From contig NZ_JAZGLW010000004.1 of NCBI RefSeq assembly GCF_036409155.1, positions 372,001 to 436,000 of the forward strand: a DNA stretch of 64,000 bases. The letters run 5' to 3'. Shown here piece after piece: positions 49,053 through 56,332 of this stretch. Made by a program: the position numbers and the translations under genes. The notes under the pieces are model-generated. The model was not told the origin of the DNA, did not search any database, and worked only from the letters and a program-made list of their open reading frames with translations. This DNA comes from Mycobacterium sp. 050128. GTDB lineage: Bacteria; Actinomycetota; Actinomycetes; Mycobacteriales; Mycobacteriaceae. Position 1 is the stretch's first letter, and the number at the start of each line of letters is the position of its first letter.

Positions 49053-49373
49053 TCAACGGCAGAAGGCCAGGGCCTCGTTAAGAAGCGCCAGCCAGCGAGG
49101 CGATTGGCTGGGTGCGATGGCGGCCCATTCCCGAAAGCGGCGTCCGGCCGGGGCGAAGGGTGAGCCCAACCCGGAAGCGATGAGTTCGTCGACTCTTGCC
49201 GCGGGAAGCTTGACCACCAGGCACTCGGTTCGTGGGTCGAACGAGGCGAAGAAGAGACCGTTCACCCGCAGGCAGGGTAAGCCCATCATCGTCGAACGGG
49301 TCACCGAGTTGGTTTTCAGAAGGATCTCTGCCAGGTCCCAAAAGCGGGACTCGGGTGAGACGTCGTTTGTCAC
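49053..49373 (-). CDS. TfoX/YjbR-like small protein
   Basis: 106 aa, matching the MmcQ/YjbR/TfoX-N fold pattern (STMMGLPCLRVNGLFFASF, LVVKLPAARVDELIASGLG, REWAAIAP, and a final Trp-rich helix). Function unknown. It is last of four genes joined by 4-base overlaps; GTG 49373 overlaps the SRPBCC stop. A longer frame upstream is the wrong-frame shadow of that gene. Such proteins often sit beside ArsR and SRPBCC genes in actinobacteria. Confidence 0.72.
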   Translation of the reverse strand: MTNDVSPESRFWDLAEILLKTNSVTRSTMMGLPCLRVNGLFFASFDPRTECLVVKLPAARVDELIASGLGSPFAPAGRRFREWAAIAPSQSPRWLALLNEALAFCR

Positions 49374-49834
49374 GATCGCCGCTCTTCGAGCGTGGGCACC
49401 CGACGTTCGGCCCACGGGTCGGCGCCGACGTCGGCACCCTCGGCCGTGCGCCGCATGCGGTCGAGGTAGTGCACCCAGCCACCGCGGTGGGCATCGGCGG
49501 CGGGCTTGTCGAGTCCGCGATGGACCAACGTGACCAAGGTGGAACCGTCCGGCTGAGGGGTCAGGTCGATCTCGACAGTGGTTGATCCAGGCGGTATTTC
49601 GACCTCGGGGCGTTCCCATCCGTAAGTGAACACGATCCGGTGCGGCGTGATCTCTACATAGCGGCCAGACACGGTGTCTCCGTTGGGGTGTGTCCATCGC
49701 ACCATCCCGCCGGGAACCGGCTCGAGGGTGGCTTGCGGGGCCATCCACTGGACGAATTGCTCCGGATCGGTGAAGAGTTCGAACACTCGTCGCGCGCTGG
49801 CACGGACCACGAGTTGCTGGGCGGCCAGTTTCAT
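49370..49834 (-). CDS. SRPBCC (AHSA1-like) protein
   Basis: 154 aa with the START/Bet v1 fold of the AHSA1 group: VVRASARRVFELFTDPEQFV at the start, the core strand GGMVRWTHPNGDTVSGRYVE, and STLVTLVHRGLDKPAA near the end. These proteins bind hydrophobic ligands; the ligand is not known. ATG 49834 overlaps the arsR stop. The combination ArsR plus AHSA1-like protein is common and suggests the regulator controls its own operon. Confidence 0.82.
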   Translation of the reverse strand: MKLAAQQLVVRASARRVFELFTDPEQFVQWMAPQATLEPVPGGMVRWTHPNGDTVSGRYVEITPHRIVFTYGWERPEVEIPPGSTTVEIDLTPQPDGSTLVTLVHRGLDKPAADAHRGGWVHYLDRMRRTAEGADVGADPWAERRVPTLEERRS

Positions 49835-50145
49835 GTCGGATCGGATTCGGCGATCGTGCGCAGGCGCTGCAGCGGAGCGGCCCAGAACTCATCGAGCATC
49901 GCCGCGATCTGGCCGACTCGGGCAAGGTCGGCGCGATATAGCCGACGGGTGGCCTCCACCCGGACCTCCACCAGGCCCGCCTCGCGCAGCAGCTTGAGGT
50001 GTTGGCTTGCAGCCGATTTCGACAGACCCGCAGCCTCGGCCAGAGCGGACGCGGTGCGTTCCTGGTCCCAAACCAGCTGCAACATTGCCCGGCGTCCCGG
50101 GTGGGCCAAGGCCCTGATCGCGTCCTCGATGGCCGCTTGGCTCAT
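49831..50145 (-). CDS. ArsR-family transcription regulator
   Basis: 104 aa winged-helix protein. The recognition region is ALAEAAGLSKSAASQHLKLL and the wing is LVEVRVEATRRLYRAD. No Cys pair of the metal-sensing type is seen, so it likely senses something other than a metal. ATG 50145 overlaps the preceding stop (ATGA); a much longer frame upstream is a shadow. The probable operator is the 40-base palindrome at the start of the operon. Confidence 0.88.
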   Translation of the reverse strand: MSQAAIEDAIRALAHPGRRAMLQLVWDQERTASALAEAAGLSKSAASQHLKLLREAGLVEVRVEATRRLYRADLARVGQIAAMLDEFWAAPLQRLRTIAESDPT

Positions 50146-50705
50146 GGGCGGCGGCCCATCGCGGCCAAGAGCCGATCTTGGGCCGACGCGTCGGCGGTGA
50201 CCGCCACCTCCGGTCCGATGATGCCGGCTTCCCGCCCGCGCCGGGGCATCTCGGGTACGAACATCGCCGTGCACGCCTGCACCAGAACAGGATCGAGCCG
50301 CTCGTCTTGATGCGTGGCGCGTGCCAGATCCCAGGTGTGAATCAGCACATCCATGAATGTTCCGGCAACCGCTTGAGTGAGTGGCCAATCAAAGCCGAGC
50401 GGAGACACGCAGCTTTGTTCCAGCACTCCCGGTTTCGCGACCGCCGCCAGCACCCGCTGCACCTCCCGGCGATAGTCGCCGGCAATCGCGCCCTGCACAG
50501 CCGCGGGTTGGCGACCCGAGGCCGCTGCCAGAAGATACTCGGCGCCCCCGACGAGATGGTCGATGAGCTCTTGCACGGTCCATTCCGAACACGGTGTGGG
50601 CCAGTCGAGTTGGTCCGGCCTGACCGTCTCGACGACGGTGACCGCCCGGTCGGTGGCAGTGCGATACAGCGCGACGGGGTCGATCACCGTCTCATTGTTT
50701 AGCAT
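50142..50705 (-). CDS. TIGR03086-type DinB-superfamily metal-binding protein
   Basis: 187 aa four-helix DinB/mycothiol-maleylpyruvate isomerase-like protein. Signature regions: TPCSEWTVQELIDHLVGGAE with the first His, and FMDVLIHTWDLARATHQDE with the second metal-binding histidine. Such proteins are thought to be mycothiol- or other thiol-dependent enzymes, but the substrate is unknown. The ATG lies inside a 40-base palindrome, six bases from a TAAATT -10 element, so it is probably leaderless and heads the four-gene operon. Confidence 0.82.
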   Translation of the reverse strand: MLNNETVIDPVALYRTATDRAVTVVETVRPDQLDWPTPCSEWTVQELIDHLVGGAEYLLAAASGRQPAAVQGAIAGDYRREVQRVLAAVAKPGVLEQSCVSPLGFDWPLTQAVAGTFMDVLIHTWDLARATHQDERLDPVLVQACTAMFVPEMPRRGREAGIIGPEVAVTADASAQDRLLAAMGRRP

Positions 50706-50740
50706 TCGCTAAATTTAGCGACTGCTAAACAATATTTCAA
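50694..50740 (-). promoter_or_regulatory. 40-base palindromic operator with embedded promoter
   Basis: 50694-50733 is a palindrome with 19 of 20 base pairs matched, centred between 50713 and 50714. It contains four TTTAGC/GCTAAA half-sites, the inner pair forming CGCTAAATTTAGCG. On the minus strand a -35 TTGAAA (50735-50740), a 17-base spacer and a -10 TAAATT (50712-50717) are followed after six bases by the ATG of the TIGR03086 gene. Probable ArsR autoregulatory site. Confidence 0.85.
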
Positions 50741-50755
50741 CAGTGGCCTGTCCGC

Positions 50756-50782
50756 TTGACATTGCATCGAACAATTGTTCGA
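50756..50782 (+). promoter_or_regulatory. LexA (SOS) box and -35 element of the radical SAM gene
   Basis: TCGAAC-AATT-GTTCGA at 50767-50782 is a perfect SOS palindrome ending eight bases before the ATG. TTGACA at 50756-50761 is a consensus -35; the -10 would fall in or just after the box (CGAATA region), so LexA binding would block it. Very short or no leader. Confidence 0.93.
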
Positions 50783-50790
50783 ATAGCGGA

Positions 50791-51813
50791 ATGCGGTGGG
50801 CGAACCAGGCCGTCGCTGTCAACGGGGAACCGGTCGACGACGGAGCATTACCTGGACTGCAGCGGATCGGCCTGGTCCGCAGCGTGCGCGCACCGCAGTT
50901 CGAGGGGATCACCTTTCACGAGGTGCTCTGCAAATCGGCGCTCAACAGAATTCCGGACGCGGCCGCGCTGCCGTTTCGCTACACCGTCAACGGCTACCGC
51001 GGCTGCTCGCACGCCTGCCGCTATTGTTTCGCCCGCCCCACCCACGAATATCTGGACTTCGACTCCGGCACCGACTTTGACTCCCAGATTGTGGTCAAGA
51101 CCAACGTCGCGGAGGTATTGCGCCGCGAGCTGCGCCGGCCGTCGTGGCGACGCGAAGCGGTGGCGCTGGGCACCAACACCGATCCGTACCAGCGCGCCGA
51201 GGGCCGCTACGCGTTGATGCCCGGCATCATCGGCGCACTCGCCGAATCCGGCACGCCGCTGTCCATCCTGACCAAGGGCACCCTGCTGCGCCGCGACCTG
51301 CCGCTGATTACCGCTGCGGCCCAACAGGTTCCGGTGTCGGTCGCGGTGTCGCTGGCGGTCGGGGATGCGGAGCTGCATCGCGACGTCGAGCCGGGCACGC
51401 CGACGCCGCAGGCGCGACTGGGTCTGATCGCCGCCATCCGCGACGCCGGCCTGGACTGCCACGTGATGGTCGCGCCGGTGCTGCCACACCTCACCGACTC
51501 CGTCGAGCACCTCGACGGCCTGCTCGGCCAGATCTCGGCCGCCGGCGCCACCGGCGTCACCGTCTTCGGCCTGCATCTGCGGCGTTCTACCCGTGGCTGG
51601 TTCATGTCCTGGCTGGCCGGTTCACATCCCGAACTCGTCGGCCGCTACCGCGAGTTGTACCGGCGCGGAGCGTATTTGCCGCCCGACTATCGCGAGATGC
51701 TCCGGACGCGGGCCGCTGGGCTGATCGCCAAACACCGGCTGTCCGGTGATCAGCGACCGTTCTCGCAGGCGCCGAAAACCGAGCCGGAACCCGTCCAGCC
51801 CACGCTGTTCTAG
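50791..51813 (+). CDS. SOS-regulated radical SAM protein (Rv2578c family)
   Basis: 340 aa. The iron-sulfur motif C-x3-C-x2-C is at Cys72, Cys76 and Cys79 (GCSHACRYCFARPTHEYL). It resembles the SplB-like branch of radical SAM enzymes (TNTDPYQRAEGRYALM, SILTKGTLLRRDLPL). The reaction is not known; control by LexA points to repair of damaged DNA or nucleotides. ATG 50791 gives the same length as I recall for M. tuberculosis; an earlier frame start lies upstream of the promoter. Some mycobacteria have an intein in this gene; none is present here. Its TAG stop shares a CTAG with the convergent phosphatase gene. Confidence 0.92.
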   Translation: MRWANQAVAVNGEPVDDGALPGLQRIGLVRSVRAPQFEGITFHEVLCKSALNRIPDAAALPFRYTVNGYRGCSHACRYCFARPTHEYLDFDSGTDFDSQIVVKTNVAEVLRRELRRPSWRREAVALGTNTDPYQRAEGRYALMPGIIGALAESGTPLSILTKGTLLRRDLPLITAAAQQVPVSVAVSLAVGDAELHRDVEPGTPTPQARLGLIAAIRDAGLDCHVMVAPVLPHLTDSVEHLDGLLGQISAAGATGVTVFGLHLRRSTRGWFMSWLAGSHPELVGRYRELYRRGAYLPPDYREMLRTRAAGLIAKHRLSGDQRPFSQAPKTEPEPVQPTLF

Positions 51814-53414
51814 GCGGGCTTGTCGCCGCGCGGTTTGGTCAGGGTGAACTGCTCCACGACGGCAACCTCGCCGAGTTGACCGCGCAGCGCATAATGCGTG
51901 GCCGTTATTGAGGTGTTGCCGCCGGGTTGGCCCGGATCGACGTCGAAAGCCACGAAGCCATAGGGGTTCTCGAAGTCGCGAAACGCCGACCATGGTGCGT
52001 CCTCGAGGATGTAAATCGGCTTCTTGCGCCCGATCGAGGGATCGAACGCGCCGACGCCGGTGATCACCCGGCACCGGGGTTCGGGGAAGAGCATGCCGTT
52101 AGACGGTGCCGAGGTGCCGCCGCCGCCCGCGACCACGTGCACCGTCCCGCGTGTCGTGTCGATCACGTCGTGGGTGTCGACGGGTATCGGCGTTCGGGTG
52201 TCGGTGTTTTCGGTTCCCCGCAACGGATGGGACCGCTCGTAGTGGTGCTCATGTCCGCACAACACCAGATCGACCTGGTACTGGTCGAACAGCGGCAGCC
52301 ATTGCTCGCGGACGCCGAGGTCGGCGCCGTTGGCGCGCTCGGCGGTGGACACGGCGGTCTGATGCATGCAGATGACCACCCAGTCGATATCGGGGTCGCG
52401 CCGCGCCGCCACGAGTTCGGCTGTCAGCCAACGCTTCTGCTCGCCTCCCGAATAGTTGTGGATGTAGAAATTGCCGCCGTCCTGGTAGGCCACGTCGTCG
52501 TTGTTCAGGCTGATCACCCGCACCGAACCGGCCGTGAACGAGTACCAGAGCCCACGCAGTTCGGGGCTTGCCCCGGAATCGGGCACCGTGAAGTACGTCT
52601 GGTACGCGCCGTAGCCGACCGGCCCGTTGCCCAACTCGTTCTCGTGGTTGCCGGCCGCCGGCATCCACGGCCGGTAGCGCGCCGAACGCGTGTTGTTCTC
52701 GAACCAGTTCGACCAGGTGCGGATGCGGTCCTGGGCGAGGTTGGCGTAGCACAGGTCGCCGTTGACGAGGTTGAACAACGGTCCGAGGCGCTCGATCGCC
52801 AGCGTGGTGTCGGCGGCCGCGGGTGAGCCGATGTTGTCGGTGCTATAGGTGCCATCGGGCATCTTATCCAGGGTCGGGGTCGACTGATCGCCGAAGCTGG
52901 TGAAGCGCAATGGCTTTCGTCCCACCGGCCCGGTCCGCACGGTGCCCTGCTCCGGTTCGGCGCCGTCGTGGACCGCGGCATACACATAGTCGGTATCCGG
53001 CGTGAGGTTCGTCAGGCGAGCGTGGTTGACACGAACCTCGTTGTTGGACTTCGCATCCCGGTAAGTTCGGGTTTCTGCCGCGATGGTCTGACCGAAACCG
53101 GACCCCGGCGTGCCGAGCATGACCCGCGGACTGCGGACGGCCTCGGTGCTGTGCCATGACACCACCACCTCGGTGCCGGCGTTCTTGCCGAATTGCAGGT
53201 GCAGGCCGAACACCGGCGGTGCGCCGTTGCGATCCGGCCGGCGCAGCAGGCCGGGCCCGGCCGAGTTGGACCACACCAGCGCGGCGGCGCCCACCCCGAC
53301 ACCGGCGCCGACACCCATCCCGACGACAGCGGAGGTGGCGCTGGTGGTCAACAACCTGCGGCGGCTAATGCCCGGCACGCTGTCCGGCGGGGCGGGATCG
53401 GCGTCGTCGGTCAT
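51810..53414 (-). CDS. Tat-exported purple acid phosphatase-like phosphoesterase (Rv2577-like)
   Basis: 534 aa. The N-terminus has a twin-arginine signal (SRRRLLTTSATSAVVGMGVG). A fibronectin-like N-terminal domain (VVVSWHSTEAV, NLTPDTDYVYAAVHDG) precedes the metallophosphatase domain with metal ligands in SFGDQST, NLVNGDLCYANLA, AAGNHENE, CMHQTAVS and CGHEHHYERSHPL. It should hydrolyse phosphate esters outside the cytoplasm. ATG 53414 was chosen to place the Tat motif near the start; a longer frame to 53450 is unsupported. It converges with the radical SAM gene with overlapping stops. Confidence 0.92.
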   Translation of the reverse strand: MTDDADPAPPDSVPGISRRRLLTTSATSAVVGMGVGAGVGVGAAALVWSNSAGPGLLRRPDRNGAPPVFGLHLQFGKNAGTEVVVSWHSTEAVRSPRVMLGTPGSGFGQTIAAETRTYRDAKSNNEVRVNHARLTNLTPDTDYVYAAVHDGAEPEQGTVRTGPVGRKPLRFTSFGDQSTPTLDKMPDGTYSTDNIGSPAAADTTLAIERLGPLFNLVNGDLCYANLAQDRIRTWSNWFENNTRSARYRPWMPAAGNHENELGNGPVGYGAYQTYFTVPDSGASPELRGLWYSFTAGSVRVISLNNDDVAYQDGGNFYIHNYSGGEQKRWLTAELVAARRDPDIDWVVICMHQTAVSTAERANGADLGVREQWLPLFDQYQVDLVLCGHEHHYERSHPLRGTENTDTRTPIPVDTHDVIDTTRGTVHVVAGGGGTSAPSNGMLFPEPRCRVITGVGAFDPSIGRKKPIYILEDAPWSAFRDFENPYGFVAFDVDPGQPGGNTSITATHYALRGQLGEVAVVEQFTLTKPRGDKPA

Positions 53415-53490
53415 GCATGTTTCATACCCGAGCCGGGCGACCGTTGGCATATCAAGCGGTGAACGCCGGAGCCGTCGGTAACAAATCCGG

Positions 53491-53496
53491 TAGCGT
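53491..53496 (+). promoter_or_regulatory. Likely -10 element of the secreted protein gene
   Basis: TAGCGT (TANNNT) seven bases before ATG 53504, with no ribosome site, suggests a leaderless mRNA. Confidence 0.5.
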
Positions 53497-53503
53497 TTTC
53501 GAT

Positions 53504-53944
53504 ATGACGAACGTGATGACGAACCTGCGAAGGGGGACCAGCGCGGTCGCGTCCGCGATGTTCGCGCTGGTCGGGGGAGTGATTCTCGGACCGGCGACGG
53601 CGCATGCGGACGGCCACCAGGTGACCTACACGATCACCTCGACCGGCAACCTGACTGCCACGGTGAACTATGTGAGTTCCGATCCGCCCAGCCAGGCCGC
53701 CTACAGCGCGGACCCGTCGAAGTTCATGACCAGCGTGCAGGCCCCGCTCAGCGGGGGAGCGCCGGTTACCTACACGGCGACGCTGGCAAACCCGAACCAG
53801 TACGCGAGCATCACCGCCAGCGGCATGCTGCACTGGCCGGATTCGGGTAACGGCCCCGCGTCGTTCCACTGCGAGATCGCGGTGGACGGCCAAGTGGTCG
53901 CCCACGCGGATGCCACCACCACCGTCACCTGCAAGGCCGGCTAG
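53504..53944 (+). CDS. Secreted MmpS-like beta-sandwich protein (Rv2576c-like)
   Basis: 146 aa with a Sec signal peptide ending ATAHA before DGHQV (cleavage near residue 36). The mature part has the pattern of MmpS ectodomains: VTYTITSTGNLTATVNYVS, TYTATLANPNQYASITASG, and a final FHCEIAVDGQVVAHADATTT with two cysteines that could form a disulfide. No mmpL is adjacent, and it lacks a membrane anchor after cleavage. Function unknown. ATG 53504 is six bases downstream of a -10 element; ATG 53516 is an alternative start. It converges with the metallopeptidase gene. Confidence 0.78.
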   Translation: MTNVMTNLRRGTSAVASAMFALVGGVILGPATAHADGHQVTYTITSTGNLTATVNYVSSDPPSQAAYSADPSKFMTSVQAPLSGGAPVTYTATLANPNQYASITASGMLHWPDSGNGPASFHCEIAVDGQVVAHADATTTVTCKAG

Positions 53945-53960
53945 TCAGCCCGGTCGAGGT

Positions 53961-54839
53961 CTAGCCGAGGTTCGTCGAGGCGAACGTGTCGCACTGCTGC
54001 ACATCGCCGGTCTGATAGCCGACGGTGAACCACTTTTGGCGTTGCGCGGCGGATCCGTGGGTCCACGACTCGGGATTGACGCGGCCCGTCGACTCCTTCT
54101 GGATCCGGTCATCGCCGACCGACGAGGCGGCCGAGAGCGCGTCCTGAATGTCCTTGTCGCTCAACGGCTCTAGGTACGGCACGCCGGTGCTTTCCTGCTT
54201 GACCGTCGACGCGTAGTGCGCCCAGATGCCGGCGTAGCAGTCGGCCTGCAACTCCGTGCGGACCCCGTTCCCGCCGGCGCCCTGTGCGCCCTGTTGGGCG
54301 CGGCCCAGGTTGCCCTGCAACTGCTGGACGTGGTGGCCGTATTCATGGGCGACCACGTACTCCTGTGCGAAAGGTCCACCGCTGGAACCGAATCGATCGA
54401 CCAGCTCCTTGAAGAAATCGGTGTCGAAATACGCGGTCTGGTCCACCGGGCAGTAGAACGGCCCCACCGCGGTGGTGGCCGGCCCGCAGCCGGTGTTGAC
54501 CGATCCGGTGAACAGCCGCACATGCGGGCGGGTGTAGTTCGGCATCAGCTGGTGCCAGACCGCGTCCACGGAGTTGCCGGTGGCGACCACCCGGCACTGC
54601 ACGTACTTGTTGGCGTCGGCTCCGGTCTTGCACTGGCTCAAGTCGAAGCCGGGCGCCGAGTAGCCGCCGGTGTTCGCGCCCTGCGGGGCCATGACCTTGC
54701 CCGGATCGATGCCGAAGAACAAGGCCGCGACCAGGATCAGTAGCCCGACGCCGCCGCCCCCGAGGGCCATCCCCATGCCGCCACCGCCGGATGAATCCGC
54801 GGTGCTGGTGTCGATCTGCATACCCTCGTTGAAGGTCAT
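53961..54839 (-). CDS. YpfJ-type neutral zinc metallopeptidase (Rv2575-like)
   Basis: 292 aa, anchored by one helix after a Gly-rich stretch (about residues 26-44), with the peptidase domain outside. The zinc site is EYVVAHEYGHHVQQLQG (HExxH) with the third ligand Glu in TELQADCYAGIWAHY. Cysteine pairs (CKTGAD/VQCRVV and NTGCGP/FYCPVD) probably form disulfides. Substrate unknown. ATG 54839 follows the SRPBCC gene by 19 bases on the same strand, so the two may be cotranscribed. Confidence 0.9.
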   Translation of the reverse strand: MTFNEGMQIDTSTADSSGGGGMGMALGGGGVGLLILVAALFFGIDPGKVMAPQGANTGGYSAPGFDLSQCKTGADANKYVQCRVVATGNSVDAVWHQLMPNYTRPHVRLFTGSVNTGCGPATTAVGPFYCPVDQTAYFDTDFFKELVDRFGSSGGPFAQEYVVAHEYGHHVQQLQGNLGRAQQGAQGAGGNGVRTELQADCYAGIWAHYASTVKQESTGVPYLEPLSDKDIQDALSAASSVGDDRIQKESTGRVNPESWTHGSAAQRQKWFTVGYQTGDVQQCDTFASTNLG

Positions 54840-54858
54840 GGTTTAGCTTTGCACACAC

Positions 54859-55362
54859 CTAACGCTGTTGCGTAGCAGCAAATCGGTTGTCGGTATAGCG
54901 GCGCAGGTTGCTCAGAAACCGGCGCAGGCCCAGGTTCAGCAGCGGCCCGGTGAAGACCATCGCAAATCGTGCCGGCCCGGCCGGCTTCTGGGCCATGGTC
55001 CAGGTCAGCCGGCAGCCGCCGGGGATAACCTCGACGCGGTAGTCTTCGGCGAATGCGGCTACGGCTGCCGTCGAGCACTCGTTGAACCGAAATGCCATGC
55101 GGGTGAACGGTTCCCAGGCCAGGAACTCCTCGTCGCCGGTGATGCCGCCGCGCATCTCGACGATGCGGGTGGTGCCGACCCCGCGAGGTTCGGGACTGGT
55201 CCAGGTCACCTTGGTGATCACCGACGCCCAGCGCGGCCAGGCCTCGGCGTCGGCCAGCACCTCGAAAACCTGCTCGGGCGTAATCGCCAGGTCGACACTG
55301 TTGCGGAACCGGAATGGCGCGTTCTCGATGAAGTCGAGGTCGACGCGCTCGCAGGGATGCAT
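54859..55362 (-). CDS. SRPBCC polyketide cyclase-like protein (Rv2574-like)
   Basis: 167 aa with the START-like fold: RNSVDLAITPEQVFEVLADA, WPRWASVITKVTW, EPFTRMAFRFNE, and a C-terminal helix PLLNLGLRRFLSNLRRYTD. It probably binds a lipid or other hydrophobic molecule in the cytoplasm. No catalytic residues are evident. ATG 55362 lies nine bases after the PanE-like gene stop, so it is translated from the same transcript. Confidence 0.82.
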   Translation of the reverse strand: MHPCERVDLDFIENAPFRFRNSVDLAITPEQVFEVLADAEAWPRWASVITKVTWTSPEPRGVGTTRIVEMRGGITGDEEFLAWEPFTRMAFRFNECSTAAVAAFAEDYRVEVIPGGCRLTWTMAQKPAGPARFAMVFTGPLLNLGLRRFLSNLRRYTDNRFAATQQR

Positions 55363-55371
55363 GGAATTAAT

Positions 55372-56250
55372 CTAGCCGGGGCCGTCGCTGGCCGCGGCCA
55401 GCAGCGGCACCAGCACATCGCTGATCGGCGTCGCCAGGTTGTGCGCACGAGCCTTGCGGATGATCACGCCGTTGCGGATGTCCCATTCCATCGGCCGGTG
55501 GTACTCCCGGTCGGCCAGTATCGAGGTGCCCATGTCTTCGGGCGCCTGACGGAACAGGTCGGTCAGCTCGTCGACCACGCCGTCGGGCAACCGGGCGCCT
55601 TCGGCCTGAGCGACGGCCAGGCATTCGGCGACATAGCGGTGCGACAACTCGGCGACGTCGTCGCGGCGAAACATCCCGGACCGCCGCCCGGACAGCGCCA
55701 TGAAGCCGGCCAGCGCATTGGTGAGTAGCTTGCGCCAGCCCGCGGTGATCAGGTCGGGGTCGCAGTCCACCCGGCAGCCGGCGCCGCGCAGCAGCTCGGC
55801 AACCGTCTGCGCCGCGGGCCCGCTGGGCAGCACCAGTGCGGCCTCACCGCGGAGTCGCACCCACCCTTGCGGCTGGGTCTCGGCGGAATACCAGACGATG
55901 CCCGGGATCACCGGCGACGCCGGGCACAGCGGCTGGACCTGCTCGACCTGCTCGACGCCGTTCTGCAGCACCGTGACGACGGTGTGCTCGGCGCACAGGC
56001 GCGACAGCCAGCCGGCCGAGGCCGCGTTCTGGGTGGCCTTGACCGCCAGTATCACGACGTCGACGGGTCCGGACAGGTGATTGGCTATGAGGGCGGGATC
56101 GGTGTGCACGGGCCCGGGCACCACGATCGGGTCCTGGCCGTCGGGACGCAGTTCGATGCTGTCGCGGGGCGTGCGACCGCAGATCAGCACCGAATGCCCG
56201 GCCTTGTACAGCAGCGCGGCGACCGTCGTGCCGACAGCACCGGGACCCAC
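55372..56250 (-). CDS. 2-dehydropantoate 2-reductase-like protein (Rv2573-like)
   Basis: NADPH-dependent ketopantoate reductase family protein of 292 aa. [20 protein letters not shown] is the nucleotide loop; VKATQN and the lysine-containing [13 protein letters not shown] are family motifs. The annotated GTG 56250 cuts off the first beta strand. The frame continues upstream through NIALV and reaches an ATC at 56269-56271 where the M. tuberculosis ortholog has its ATG, as I recall it. No ATG, GTG or TTG exists in frame between. A TAACTT -10-like element is seven bases from that ATC. The true start may be a rare ATC, or the gene may be damaged at its 5' end. Confidence 0.82.
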   Translation of the reverse strand: MGPGAVGTTVAALLYKAGHSVLICGRTPRDSIELRPDGQDPIVVPGPVHTDPALIANHLSGPVDVVILAVKATQNAASAGWLSRLCAEHTVVTVLQNGVEQVEQVQPLCPASPVIPGIVWYSAETQPQGWVRLRGEAALVLPSGPAAQTVAELLRGAGCRVDCDPDLITAGWRKLLTNALAGFMALSGRRSGMFRRDDVAELSHRYVAECLAVAQAEGARLPDGVVDELTDLFRQAPEDMGTSILADREYHRPMEWDIRNGVIIRKARAHNLATPISDVLVPLLAAASDGPG

Positions 56251-56332
56251 GAGAGCGATGTTTGTGGCGATAAAAGCGAAGTTACACGGCCCCTTAGACT
56301 GGTCAGTCGTCCAACGTCACAGAGGAGTATTC

